NCBI GenBank assembly: GCA_002309655.1
Contig: DBXM01000004.1
Span: 7,679 to 49,918, forward strand
Origin: Mageeibacillus sp. UBA1212
GTDB lineage: Bacteria; Bacillota; Clostridia; UBA1212
Length of the DNA stretch: 42,240 bases
Direction: 5' to 3'
The notes beneath the pieces were generated by a model. That model searched no databases. It was not told where the DNA came from and saw only the letters and a list, made by a program, of their open reading frames with translations. The translations under genes were made by a program, and so were the position numbers. Numbering within the stretch: position 1 is the first letter of the stretch; each line of letters starts with the position of its first letter. Shown here in pieces: positions 8,412 to 17,684 of the stretch.

Positions 8412-10874
8412 TTACAGGTCGAACGTGTCCGCCGAGAACGACTTCCCGTCAGTCTCTACGCGCAGCACTTTCTTGGAGGCGGGGAGGTAGACGGAGCCTT
8501 CGGCGTAGTGGCCGTTCCACGGAACCGGATTCACGTCGTAGTTGCGGAAGCCGGGGGCGGTCGGGTTGATGCCGAGGATGTACTTGTAGTAGATGACCAC
8601 CGGAATCGCGGCCCAGCCGTGGCAGAGGGAACCCGCGTCGTCGAAGTCCGCGGCGCCCACGATGGTCTCCCAGAACGACGTTGCGCCGTTGTAGAGCATG
8701 TGGCCCCAAAGAGAAGTGATCTCGTCCATGACCGTGTCGATAAAGTCGCGGGAGACCGACAGCAGCGCCTCGTACTTGAATATGGTCGTGCTCAGAGTGC
8801 AGGGCAGAACGTCGACAGATAGGTTGGCGCCCACGAGCGCGTTGACGGCGCCCTGATAGGTGGTCTCGGAGAGGCCGGCGGCGCCGCAGAGGATCGCGAG
8901 GGCGTTCGTGTACTGGCTGTAGTCGCGGAGGGTCAGGCCGTCGCTGAAGGAGGCGTAGGTGCCGGCGGAGGTGTCGAAGAAGGTTCTGTTGAAGCCTGCG
9001 CGCATTCCCGCCGCGAGTTCGCGAAGCATGTCCGCGCGTTCGGAGGCGCTCGTGTTGAAGGGCGCGGCGTCGTTGATGGTGTCGGCGAGCAATGAGGTGG
9101 CCATGATGAAGAGGGCGGTCAGGCAGGCGTCAGCGTCGGTGTTGTTCGGGCTTCCGATGGTTCCCGCCAGTTCGCCGCTCCACTCGTGGAAATTCCAGTG
9201 CTCGGCGCCTTCCCAGCGCACCAGGCAGCCGGCGGATGTCCTTCTGCTGAGCATCGCGCGCATTAATGCGTTCGTGACCGGAAGCTGCTCGGTGAAGAAC
9301 TCGGTGTCGCCGCTGTACCGGACGTATTCACAGAGCGCGATGACCCAGTGGAGCGAGAACGAGGGAATCGTCACCGAAACCTTGGCGGGGCTGCACAGCT
9401 CGAGAAGGCCGTCCTCCTCGCGGAGCGACTGCCCAAGGAGGCGGATGCTCTCTTTCGCGTAGGCGTACTCGCCGAAAGCGTAGTAGCCGCAGAGCATCTG
9501 GTTGCGGCTGTCCATGGCGTAGAGCGACTGTTCACGCTGCGGGCAGTCCATGTAGTGCTCGTTCATGCAGAGGAGCAGGGTGTCGAGGCAGGTGTCGAAG
9601 ATCTTCGAGTGGAGCGCGTCGTTGATCAGGAACGTGCCGCGCCTGCGGTCGTCCACCGGGTAGCGGACAGGAACGATGCCGAGCCCCGCCAGCGTGACGT
9701 CGTCGGTCTCCGCGAAAATCTGCAGGTATCTGCCGCCGATCTTGCTGAAAAGATGCGTGTAAGCGGTCTCGCCTTCGGGAAGTATCACCGTCTCCGCAAA
9801 GCTCCTTCCGCCTATAAACGCGCGCGCGCGAAGGTCAATCAGATGGTCGCTGTAGGCGATCCCGCAAACAGTGGGTCTCGAAACCTTCAGCCTGAACGAA
9901 AGGTAGCCGAACGTCTCCCTGCCGAGGTCGATGACGGCGTAAATGCCGCGGCCTTCCCTGAGGGCGCCGGAGAGGACGATTTTGTCCGTTCTGAAATGCA
10001 CCGCGCCTGCCGCCGGAGCCGGTTCCTCGCAGGGGTGCTCCATGTAATTCTCGACGGCGGGAAGCGTTCTCGGCCTGTTGGGGTCCACCGACAGCTCGGA
10101 GAAACGCATGGACTTCAGCGCCGCGTTCTGCATATACTGAGCGTGGGGAAGGGTATTCGTCTCGCGGTACTCGCGGCCGAAGTCGAAAACGCCCTGCGCG
10201 ACGACTGAGGCCGGCCCCGCTTCCAGGATTGCGAGCTTTTCGATGCTTCTCGGAACGAAAACGGTGCCGTCTTCAAAGGGCTGCTCCTCCGCGGGGGCAA
10301 ACCCGTCCTCGTAGGCTTTTTCAAACGAGTATCCGGGGGAGATGAAGTCCGCGAAGTTCTCGGCGCCGCTGAACACGAACGTGTAGCCCAACTGGCCCGA
10401 AACGAGCGGCACAGGCCCGCTTTTGTACGAGCGCGAGAGCCTTGCGAGGGTGGTTTCAGCCGAAGAGGCCGCAACGACGGACCCGTTGACCTCGCCGGGA
10501 AGTATCTGCGTGACCTCGTAGATCATCTGCCCGCGGCACTGAAGGTATGACGACGAAGTCAGGCCCTGCCTGTAGACCGCGATCGCGAGCGCATTGGTTC
10601 CCGCCCTAAGGAAGTCCGTGATTTCGCAGGTTTCGACGACCGGTCTTCCCGGGTACTGCGAGTGCTGGCCTGTCATGACGAATTCCCCGTTGATCCAGAC
10701 CGCGAATTCGCTGTCGGCGTTTATTTCAAGAACGACTCTTCCCGCGACCGCGCCGGTGTCCTGGGTGGTCCTCAGACCGTCGATGACCGCGAAAAAGTCG
10801 GTGTATCTGTTGACCGAACCGTTGTCTCCGCCGTCGGTGCGGACCGGTATCGCTTTCAAAAATGGGTTCTGCAT
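8412..10874 (-). CDS. GH78-like alpha-L-rhamnosidase
   Basis: Translation from ATG at 10874 gives 820 residues (MQNPFLKAIPVRTDGG). This start sits eight bases behind GGGAGGAG, whereas the longer frame to 10931 has no ribosome site and overlaps the promoter. The N-terminal part holds beta-sandwich modules, including a sugar-binding-like element (EFAVWINGEFVMTGQHSQYP, WING being typical of GH78 and GH2 accessory domains). The C-terminal half is a six-hairpin (alpha/alpha)6 barrel with DCPQREQSLYAMDSRNQ near residue 443. This matches the CPQRE...GD motif of GH78, although the usual Gly-Trp before the Asp is replaced. Later blocks such as LVRWEGAEHWNFHEW support the barrel. GH78 enzymes remove rhamnose from plant glycans and glycosides. 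No signal peptide is visible, so action in the cytoplasm on imported oligosaccharides is likely. The transcript is monocistronic. Confidence 0.8.
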   Translation of the reverse strand: MQNPFLKAIPVRTDGGDNGSVNRYTDFFAVIDGLRTTQDTGAVAGRVVLEINADSEFAVWINGEFVMTGQHSQYPGRPVVETCEITDFLRAGTNALAIAVYRQGLTSSSYLQCRGQMIYEVTQILPGEVNGSVVAASSAETTLARLSRSYKSGPVPLVSGQLGYTFVFSGAENFADFISPGYSFEKAYEDGFAPAEEQPFEDGTVFVPRSIEKLAILEAGPASVVAQGVFDFGREYRETNTLPHAQYMQNAALKSMRFSELSVDPNRPRTLPAVENYMEHPCEEPAPAAGAVHFRTDKIVLSGALREGRGIYAVIDLGRETFGYLSFRLKVSRPTVCGIAYSDHLIDLRARAFIGGRSFAETVILPEGETAYTHLFSKIGGRYLQIFAETDDVTLAGLGIVPVRYPVDDRRRGTFLINDALHSKIFDTCLDTLLLCMNEHYMDCPQREQSLYAMDSRNQMLCGYYAFGEYAYAKESIRLLGQSLREEDGLLELCSPAKVSVTIPSFSLHWVIALCEYVRYSGDTEFFTEQLPVTNALMRAMLSRRTSAGCLVRWEGAEHWNFHEWSGELAGTIGSPNNTDADACLTALFIMATSLLADTINDAAPFNTSASERADMLRELAAGMRAGFNRTFFDTSAGTYASFSDGLTLRDYSQYTNALAILCGAAGLSETTYQGAVNALVGANLSVDVLPCTLSTTIFKYEALLSVSRDFIDTVMDEITSLWGHMLYNGATSFWETIVGAADFDDAGSLCHGWAAIPVVIYYKYILGINPTAPGFRNYDVNPVPWNGHYAEGSVYLPASKKVLRVETDGKSFSADTFDL

Positions 10875-10909
10875 TGAGATGGCTCCTCCCGTGAACTTAG
10901 GTTGTGTAA

Positions 10910-10939
10910 AGTTTACCATTTTTCGCCTCATAATTTCAA
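10910..10939 (-). promoter_or_regulatory. promoter of the GH78-like gene
   Basis: Read on the minus strand, TTGAAA (10939-10934), an 18-base spacer and TAAACT (10915-10910) lie about 36 bases before the start codon. The -35 box is close to consensus and the -10 box is fair. Transcription should begin near 10903. Confidence 0.5.
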
Positions 10940-11040
10940 CAAAAATCGTCGTTTTGCGGCTCGTTCGCGGGGTCCGGAGCGGGCGGAAAAACCGGCAGGC
11001 CGCGGGGCGGATCCTTAAATAATCTTTATTAAAAAAGGTG

Positions 11041-11069
11041 TTGCGAAAAGAATCCTGAAAGTGTATAAT
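11041..11069 (+). promoter_or_regulatory. promoter of the PrsA-like gene
   Basis: TTGCGA (11041-11046), a 17-base spacer and a perfect TATAAT (11064-11069) form the promoter. Transcription near 11076 yields a leader of about 105 bases that contains a three-way-junction fold. Confidence 0.7.
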
Positions 11070-11084
11070 ATCCTTTGCTTTATT

Positions 11085-11140
11085 CTGCGGAGCGGTGAGA
11101 CGGGAAGTCTCTTCCGGGCCGGTTCCCGGACCTGCCGCAG
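11085..11140 (+). ncRNA. predicted structured 5' leader (three-way junction)
   Basis: CTGCGG (11085-11090) pairs with CCGCAG (11135-11140) as an outer stem. It encloses two perfect hairpins: GAGAC/GTCTC (11097-11101 with 11107-11111, loop GGGAA) and TCCGGG/CCCGGA (11113-11118 with 11125-11130, loop CCGGTT). The fold lies wholly inside the transcribed leader, just after the start point. I do not recognise a known riboswitch class. No terminator follows, so any control would act on translation or RNA stability. Confidence 0.5.
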
Positions 11141-11180
11141 GAGCAAACTACTTACATTTTAGAAAAGGCGGTTGAGCATT

Positions 11181-12857
11181 TTGGCTAAGGGTATTTATGA
11201 TAAAAAGAGACCGACCCCCAAGAAAGTCTCCAAATTCGATACCAAAATTATTTTAATCATCGTTATAGCGGTCGCGGTCATTACCGCCGCGATAGTTGCT
11301 GCTGTTCTCATTGACGCGGACAGCAAATCGTACGTGGGTCTTGTCGACGGCAAGCGCGTTCCCGTTCTCGAATACAGAATATTCCTTGACGACGCGGTGT
11401 CGGAAATGGAGACCAAGGCGAGCGAGGCCGACGAGAACTATTCCGCGAGTTCCTACTGGACCGCTGAGAAGCAGGCCGAGGCGCAGGAGCACGCCCTCAA
11501 AGAGGTCGCCGAGTTCAACGGCAAGTACCGTCTCGCTGTGAAGAACGGCTGCGAACTCACCAAGCAGGAAAAGACGAACATCAAGAACAACCTCAATTAC
11601 TACATCAACATCTACTACCAGATGTACGGAAGTTCGTATTCTGTGGATCAGATTGTGAAGCTTGTAACGGGCGTCAACGTCACTTATGACGAGCTCGACG
11701 AGTACTGCAAATACGCCAACAAGCTCGCGGCTATCGAAAAGTACAGAGACAAGCTCGAAGAGACCTACAAGGTCGAAGATCTGTACTATAAAGATGAAGA
11801 CGGGAACGTCAAGAGCAACGGCGAGCAGGCCGTTCTCGACGAGTACAACGCGCACGTCGACGACTACCGCAGAATCAACCTGACCTCTCTTGTCATCGCG
11901 AAGCCCGGTTCCAAGCCTACCGAGCCCACCAAGGTCACTGAGCCCACCGAGCCCGAGAACAAGGACGAGACCTCCGAAGAGTACGCCGAGTACAAGACCA
12001 AGAAGGACGCGTACGACAAGTACGTGAAGGACCTCGAAGAGTACAACAAGAAGCTCGAGGAATGGAACAAGAAGTGCGATGAGACCGAGACGAAGGTCAA
12101 GGCGATTTTCGACGCGCTCCTTAAGGACGGCAAGTACACCGGCAAGGGCATCGCGGAAGTTGCAACAGGTGAGAAGGACGCCGACGGCAACGACATCAAG
12201 GCTGTTCCCGACTACACCGACGCCACGCTTGAAGACATCGCCGCCAAAGAGGGCGTTCTCTACGCTTCCGCGAAGGGCGCCAACACCTTCAACGGAACTC
12301 CTTCCTCCACCGATTTCCTCGGCACGTTTGCGCACTCCATCGAGTGGACCGACGACACCCGCAAAGCCGTGAAGAGCACGCTCACCGAGAAGTCTGAAGA
12401 GGCTGCCGAAGAGGGCGACAAGGAAGAGGGCGAGACCGGCGAAGAGTCCGGCGAGGAGCCCGGCGAGGAAGAGAACGGCAACACCCCTGTTGTCGAGCCC
12501 AACCCCGACCTGAACGACTACACCCTTGAGAGCATTACCGACGACAGCGGCAACTTCAAGGAGACCAAGCTGAAACTCTTCGAGGACGACACCCGCTACT
12601 ACATCACGAAGTGCACCGGCATTCTCGACATCAACACCAGCACCGAGGACGAGCCCGCCGAAGACGAAGATTCGCCCGCGACTCTCTGCGTGAGGTCGGT
12701 GGTTCTGAACACCCTCAAGGCGCTCAAGTCCGATGACGACACCTCCAAAGAGGTTGCCGACGGCGGCGCGAAGTACCAGCTCGCGAAGAAGAACAACAAG
12801 GCGATCAAGATCATCGACGACGCCAAGTTCGCAAGCGTGACTCCCGTAACGGCGTAA
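11181..12857 (+). CDS. membrane-anchored PrsA/SurA-like foldase with degenerate parvulin region
   Basis: TTG at 11181 is preferred because AAAGGCGG lies nine bases upstream; the TTG at 11172 would touch the ribosome site. The protein has 558 residues. A basic N-terminus and one membrane helix (about residues 15-38, from IILIIVIAVAVITAAIV) anchor it, with the rest outside. Residues about 45-200 resemble the helical SurA/PrsA N-domain: VGLVDGKRVPVLEYR, a YRLAVKNGCELT segment, and DELDEYCKYANKLAAIEKY. A YNAHVDDYRRINLTSLVIAK stretch aligns with the start of the PrsA parvulin domain, but the usual His of the HIL motif is absent. A long charged insertion (about 240-300, repeated PTEP and Lys/Glu runs) and an acidic Glu-Gly segment (about 410-440) break up the rest. 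It is probably a chaperone for exported proteins rather than an active isomerase. Lys is nearly always AAG, which suggests high expression. A strong terminator follows. Confidence 0.68.
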   Translation: MAKGIYDKKRPTPKKVSKFDTKIILIIVIAVAVITAAIVAAVLIDADSKSYVGLVDGKRVPVLEYRIFLDDAVSEMETKASEADENYSASSYWTAEKQAEAQEHALKEVAEFNGKYRLAVKNGCELTKQEKTNIKNNLNYYINIYYQMYGSSYSVDQIVKLVTGVNVTYDELDEYCKYANKLAAIEKYRDKLEETYKVEDLYYKDEDGNVKSNGEQAVLDEYNAHVDDYRRINLTSLVIAKPGSKPTEPTKVTEPTEPENKDETSEEYAEYKTKKDAYDKYVKDLEEYNKKLEEWNKKCDETETKVKAIFDALLKDGKYTGKGIAEVATGEKDADGNDIKAVPDYTDATLEDIAAKEGVLYASAKGANTFNGTPSSTDFLGTFAHSIEWTDDTRKAVKSTLTEKSEEAAEEGDKEEGETGEESGEEPGEEENGNTPVVEPNPDLNDYTLESITDDSGNFKETKLKLFEDDTRYYITKCTGILDINTSTEDEPAEDEDSPATLCVRSVVLNTLKALKSDDDTSKEVADGGAKYQLAKKNNKAIKIIDDAKFASVTPVTA

Positions 12858-12896
12858 AAGCCTGCTACTGCGGCCACCGCTGAACAATAACCGAAT

Positions 12897-12960
12897 TCCG
12901 CGTTTCCGGATAAATGCGAACCCGTTTCGGGAAAGCACGTTCCGGAGGCGCGGATTTTTT
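12897..12960 (+). terminator. strong intrinsic terminator
   Basis: TCCGCGTTTCCGG (12897-12909) pairs with CCGGAGGCGCGGA (12942-12954) over 13 positions including two T-G pairs. The enclosed CCCG/CGGG hairpin stabilises it, and six T residues (12955-12960) follow. It ends the PrsA-like transcript. Confidence 0.85.
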
Positions 12961-12967
12961 ATTTCCG

Positions 12968-13080
12968 GGAAATAGGGCGGGAACGACTTGGAACAGTGCG
13001 GAAATAATGCGGGAACGATTGCAGCGGCGGCGGAAAATGCCGGAAAAACGCGGAAAACGTAGGAAAATCACGGAAAATGC
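12968..13080. repeat. 10-bp phased GGAAA repeats (probable bent DNA)
   Basis: From 13031 to 13080 five consecutive 10-base units each carry GGAAAA at the same offset: CGGAAAATGC, CGGAAAAACG, CGGAAAACGT, AGGAAAATCA and CGGAAAATGC. Looser GGAA boxes about 10-12 bases apart extend back to 12968. The array ends four bases before the -35 box of the DJ-1 gene promoter. A-tracts in helical phase bend DNA and can act as upstream promoter elements. Confidence 0.7.
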
Positions 13081-13083
13081 CTG

Positions 13084-13112
13084 TTGAAGCACATGCCTGA
13101 AACAGGTATAAT
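13084..13112 (+). promoter_or_regulatory. promoter of the DJ-1/PfpI gene
   Basis: TTGAAG (13084-13089), a 17-base spacer and TATAAT (13107-13112) make a near-consensus promoter. The start point should be near 13119, about 46 bases before the ATG. It lies directly behind the phased A-tract array. Confidence 0.8.
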
Positions 13113-13164
13113 CAACAAAGGCTTAACGGCCGGAAAAACGGGAAATGAAAGGTGCGGTGCGGAA

Positions 13165-13725
13165 ATGAAAAAGGTGCTTATGATGGTTCACGACGGCTTC
13201 GAGGAGGTCGAGGCGCTGACGACGGTCGATATTCTGAGAAGGGCGGGCTGCGGCGTGACGGTCTGCTCGATGACGGGCAGGAACGTTCTTCACGGTTCGC
13301 ACGGCATAGACGTGGCGGCGGACGCGGTTTTCGGACACACTGTGGATGAAGACTGCGCGGACATTTTTGACGCGTTGGTGTTCCCGGGAGGTCTTCCGAA
13401 CGCGCACACGCTGAGAGACGATTCGCGGGCGACTGACGCCGCAAACAAGTTTCACGAAAAAGGAAAGCTTGTCTGCGCGATATGCGCGGCGCCTTGCGTT
13501 CTTGAAAAAGCGGGGCTTCTGGAAGGGCGCCGCGCTACTTCATACCCCGGAGCCATAGACGCGACAAGGTGCCTCTACTCGGAGGAGAAGGCCGTAAAGG
13601 ACGGAAAAGTGATCACCTCGAGGGGCGTGGGAACCGCGCTTGACTTTGCGCTGGCGATAGCGGAGGAACTCTGCGGAAAGCAGACAGCGGACAGAGTCGC
13701 TGCGTCGATTCTTCACAAACGTTGA
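13165..13725 (+). CDS. DJ-1/PfpI family protein
   Basis: ATG at 13165 follows AAAGGTG and gives 186 residues, the usual size for the YajL/ThiJ/DJ-1 branch. A longer frame back to 13084 would start inside the promoter and is rejected. The opening MKKVLMMVHDGFEEVEALT carries the conserved Glu (Glu16). The nucleophile elbow ICAAP holds Cys107, matching Cys106 of human DJ-1, and FPGGLPN forms the preceding oxyanion loop. GRRATSYPG and a closing SRGVGTALDFALAIAE complete the fold. Family members act as glyoxalase or protein and nucleotide deglycases, or as oxidative-stress chaperones in the cytoplasm. The exact role here is unknown. It is monocistronic, with its own promoter and a shared bidirectional terminator. 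Confidence 0.9.
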   Translation: MKKVLMMVHDGFEEVEALTTVDILRRAGCGVTVCSMTGRNVLHGSHGIDVAADAVFGHTVDEDCADIFDALVFPGGLPNAHTLRDDSRATDAANKFHEKGKLVCAICAAPCVLEKAGLLEGRRATSYPGAIDATRCLYSEEKAVKDGKVITSRGVGTALDFALAIAEELCGKQTADRVAASILHKR

Positions 13726-13757
13726 CGGAACCGTTAAACGAGCAAAAGAACTATCAA

Positions 13758-13790
13758 AAAGAGCGGGCCCCTTCGCGGAGCCCGCTCTTT
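13758..13790. terminator. bidirectional terminator between convergent genes
   Basis: AAAGAGCGGGC (13758-13768) and GCCCGCTCTTT (13780-13790) form a perfect 11-base stem with an 11-base loop. The A-rich left arm is extended upstream (AAAAAG), which gives a T run on the minus strand. It ends both the DJ-1 gene and the M23 hydrolase gene. Confidence 0.9.
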
Positions 13791-13809
13791 CAGTAATCAA
13801 ACAAGATAA

Positions 13810-15192
13810 TTAATACTTTCCTTTAAGGTAGGGCAGCGGATCCACAGGCGTTCCGTAGAGTCGCACCTCGAAGTGGAGGTGACTTCCCGTGGCGCCCCCG
13901 GTCGCTCCGACAAGGGCTATCGTCTGGCCCTGGGTGACCGTCTGGCCCTTGGAGACCAGAAGCTTGCTGCAGTGGCCGTAAAGGGACTGGAGGCCGTTGC
14001 CGTGGTCGATTATGACGCAGAGGCCGTAGGAGCCGTTCCAGTCGGCGAGGCTGACCGTTCCCGACTGCGTGGCGTAGATCTTGGTGCCGGTGGAGGCGGC
14101 CAGGTCTATGCCGCTGTGGAGCGCCCACTGCTTGGTGATCGGGTGCGTGCGGTAGCCGAAGTAGCCGGTGAAGCAGTAATATTTTTCGATGGGCCAGATG
14201 AATCCGGCGTCGAGCGGGTCGCGGTTCTGGGCGGCCGCTCTGGCGGCTTCCTCTTTCGCGCGCTGCGCCTCTTCGGCGGCTCTCCTTGCGGCTTCGGCGG
14301 CCTCGGCGGCTCTTCTTGCCTCTTCCTCTTTGCGTTTGCGCTCAGCTTCGGCTGCTCTTCTGGCCTCCTCCTCTTTGCGCTTGCGCTCTTCCTCGGCCCT
14401 GCGCGCCGCCTCTTCGGCTTCGCGCTGCTTGCGTTCGAGTTCGTTCAGCTTGTCGGTGAGCTCCGCGACCTGTTCCTGGTAGTCGTTCGCCTGCCCCTCA
14501 AGAGTGGTGATCAGGTCGGAGAGCGTCGCGTACTGTCCTTCGACGATCTCACGGTTGTTCTCGAGGTCTGAAATCGCGCCTTCAAGCTCCGCGAGAAGAA
14601 CTTCCTTGTTGGCGAAAAGCGTCTGCTGCTGCTCGCGCTTCTCTTCGATCGCGCGCTCGCTGTCCTTCAGCTGCTCCATGAGCGCCTTGTCCTCGGCAAT
14701 CATTTTGCGCTGGATGTCGAGCTTCTCGATGAAGTCGAAAATGTTCTTGGATCTGAAAAAGAGCTGGATGAGCTCGAAGTCGGTGGAGGACTGGTACATG
14801 ATGCGTGAACGGTCCAGCAGCAGATTCTCGAGTTCAGCGTGTTCCTGCTCCATTCTCTCGAGCTCGGCGTCGAAATTCTCGATGTCCTCCTTGAGCGCCT
14901 TAAGCTCCGCGATCTGGATGTCGCGCTCGCTCATCTGGCTGATGCGCTCGGATTCGAGGTCGTTGATGTCGGCGGTGAGGCGCCTGAGGTAGTCCTGTCG
15001 CTCCTGAATCTTCTTCTCGATCTCGCTCAGCTTGTCCTTCGCGTTGTTGAGGTCCTCTTTTGTATCGGAGATGTCTCCCTTGTAGTCGGTTCCGGAGGAC
15101 GTGAATATCAGGCCTCCGAAGACCATCGTGCAGGCGAGGGCGCCCGCGGCAACTCTGGTCGCAATGTTCTTTTTGAGTGAAAGTTTCTTCAT
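13810..15192 (-). CDS. coiled-coil M23 murein hydrolase (EnvC/PcsB-like activator or endopeptidase)
   Basis: The 460-residue exported protein starts with a signal peptide (MKKLSLKKNIATRVAAGALA, then a hydrophobic stretch to about 30). Residues about 35-265 form a long coiled coil resembling EnvC and PcsB. Residues about 265-330 are an Ala-Glu-Arg-rich helix built from 15-residue repeats (AERKRKEEEARRAAE). The C-terminal 115 residues are a peptidase M23 domain with complete metal ligands: His359 and Asp363 in HSGID, His440 in HLHF, plus His407 and His438. It should therefore be an active peptidoglycan endopeptidase. Coiled-coil hydrolases of this type are controlled by FtsEX, and ftsEX is encoded 8 kb away. 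The partnership is inference. It is monocistronic, with a promoter at 15317-15345 and a leader of about 115 bases. Confidence 0.9.
   Translation of the reverse strand: MKKLSLKKNIATRVAAGALACTMVFGGLIFTSSGTDYKGDISDTKEDLNNAKDKLSEIEKKIQERQDYLRRLTADINDLESERISQMSERDIQIAELKALKEDIENFDAELERMEQEHAELENLLLDRSRIMYQSSTDFELIQLFFRSKNIFDFIEKLDIQRKMIAEDKALMEQLKDSERAIEEKREQQQTLFANKEVLLAELEGAISDLENNREIVEGQYATLSDLITTLEGQANDYQEQVAELTDKLNELERKQREAEEAARRAEEERKRKEEEARRAAEAERKRKEEEARRAAEAAEAARRAAEEAQRAKEEAARAAAQNRDPLDAGFIWPIEKYYCFTGYFGYRTHPITKQWALHSGIDLAASTGTKIYATQSGTVSLADWNGSYGLCVIIDHGNGLQSLYGHCSKLLVSKGQTVTQGQTIALVGATGGATGSHLHFEVRLYGTPVDPLPYLKGKY
14309..14398 (-). repeat. 45-bp tandem repeat inside the M23 hydrolase gene
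   Basis: Two adjacent 45-base units (14309-14353 and 14354-14398) match closely and each encode one Ala-Glu-Arg-Lys helix repeat. The flanking sequence holds shorter, degraded copies. The unit length keeps the reading frame, so copy number could change without breaking the gene. Confidence 0.55.
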
Positions 15193-15316
15193 AATACCGT
15201 CCTTCGACTGTTATGCTTTTGACTTATGCCCCGGGAATGCGCGGCGGAAACGTGCCGGAAAAGGCCGGACGCGGCGCCGTGTGCCGGAGAGGCGTTTTTT
15301 CACCAAATACAGATTT

Positions 15317-15345
15317 ATGATACCACGCGCGCGCGAAGTTTTCAA
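15317..15345 (-). promoter_or_regulatory. promoter of the M23 hydrolase gene
   Basis: On the minus strand, TTGAAA (15345-15340), a 17-base spacer and TATCAT (15322-15317) are preceded by an extended -10 TGG. The start point is near 15310. The start codon at 15192 has GAAGGACGG as ribosome site. Confidence 0.8.
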
Positions 15346-15371
15346 GCGTTTTCGGGAATTTAATGTCTAAA

Positions 15372-15411
15372 AGGCGCCCCGGCCGGTCCACGAAGGGTCC
15401 TCAAGGCGCCT
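15372..15411 (-). terminator. terminator of the two-component operon
   Basis: AGGCGCC (15372-15378) pairs with GGCGCCT (15405-15411), enclosing a 26-base GC-rich loop. On the minus strand the stem is followed by TTTTAGACATT. It lies about 60 bases past the kinase stop codon. Confidence 0.6.
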
Positions 15412-15471
15412 GACAGCGGTTTTCGCGCGGGAAAAGTTCTTGAAACGTACTAAATCGTTCTTTAAGCGGAT

Positions 15472-16826
<1,355 letters not shown>

Positions 16827-16833
<7 letters not shown>

Positions 16834-17504
16834 TTTTTCTCCTCCAGCTTGTAGCCGACTTTTTTGAGAGAGACGACGGTCACGTTCGAGTTGATGAAGC
16901 TCAGCTTTTTGCGAATGAAGCTGATGTACGCTTCAACGTTGGAGTCGCCCGCCTCGGAGTCGTAGCCCCACACCTTCGTCAGGAGGTCCTCCTTGGAGAC
17001 CGGAACGTTCTTCCTGAGGAAAAGGAGCTTCAGAATTTCCGCTTCCTTGAAGTTGAGGCGGATCGATTTGTCGCCGCAGGAGACCTCGTTCGTGGATATG
17101 TTGAAGGTGATGTCGCCGTAAGAAATGACGTCGGCAAGCACCTCCGCGTGGCGTCTCGTGACCGCCCGGATCCGGGCGAGAAGCTCGTTCGGCGAAAACG
17201 GCTTGGTCATGTAGTCGTCCGCGCCGCTGTCGAGTCCGGCAATTTTATCTCTGATGGTGTCCCTGGCCGTGAGCATGATGATGGGCGTCTCGACGCCGCC
17301 GGTGCGGAGCCTTTTCGCTACCTCGATACCGTTCAGCTTCGGGAGCATCAGGTCGAGAATGATCACGTCGTAAATGCCGCTCATTCCGTAGTCAACGCCG
17401 TCCTCGCCGTTGTGGACCATTTCCACCATATAATTCTTTTCTTCCAAAATCTGCTTCAGCGCCTTCGCGAGTCGCACTTCGTCTTCAACTATCAGTATCT
17501 GCAT
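16827..17504 (-). CDS. OmpR-family response regulator
   Basis: ATG at 17504 gives 225 residues and sits seven bases behind GAAGGAGA. The frame extends upstream to 17558, but those codons lack a ribosome site and the family begins here (MQILIVEDEVRLAKAL). The receiver domain has Asp8, the phospho-acceptor Asp51 (VIILDLMLPKLNG), the conserved Thr (IIMLTAR) and Lys in MTKPFSPNELLARI. The C-terminal winged helix shows ILKLLFLRKNVPVSKEDLL and SNVEAYISFIRKKL. It regulates genes in response to the downstream kinase. The two form an operon from a promoter at 17600-17629. Confidence 0.95.
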
Positions 17505-17599
17505 TTTCCGTCTCCTTCGAAAACATTGTCGGTGCGGTTTTGCCGCGACTTTCCGCAACTTTACGCTAAAATGCGCACGCTTCGCCGCGGTACGGTCTA

Positions 17600-17629
17600 A
17601 TTATACACTTCATTCTGAAAAAATGCCAA
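17600..17629 (-). promoter_or_regulatory. promoter of the two-component operon
   Basis: On the minus strand, TTGGCA (17629-17624), an 18-base spacer and TATAAT (17605-17600) are present. The start point is near 17592, about 88 bases before the regulator ATG. Confidence 0.7.
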
Positions 17630-17684
17630 AAAAAGCAGGGGCGGAACAGGCGCTTTTTGCCGGCCCGCGAATTCCCGTGATTTG

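Larger units (their letters stand above)
10875..11180. other. divergent intergenic region, 306 bases
   Basis: This gap separates the minus-strand GH78-like gene from the plus-strand PrsA-like gene. It holds the minus-strand promoter (10910-10939), about 100 bases with no recognisable signal, the plus-strand promoter (11041-11069), and a structured leader (11085-11140) running up to the ribosome site AAAGGCGG (11164-11171). No coding potential is seen. Confidence 0.7.
12858..13164. other. intergenic region, 307 bases
   Basis: The region holds the terminator of the upstream gene (12897-12960), a run of GGAA-containing repeats with 10-bp phasing (12968-13080), a near-consensus promoter (13084-13112) and a short leader with AAAGGTG (13147-13153). 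No coding potential is seen outside the downstream gene. Confidence 0.7.

Noticed and set aside
11097..11111. Guanidine-II (mini-ykkC) riboswitch, because of an ACGG in the hairpin
   Set aside because: In that class ACGR forms the tetraloop of two similar hairpins. Here the loop is GGGAA, and the second hairpin has a different loop.
13031..13080. CRISPR-like array
   Set aside because: The units are only 10 bases and have no spacers between longer repeats; phased A-tracts explain the pattern better.
13084..13164. Longer N-terminus for the DJ-1 family protein
   Set aside because: These codons overlap the promoter and untranslated leader, and the family begins at the MKKVLMMV start at 13165.
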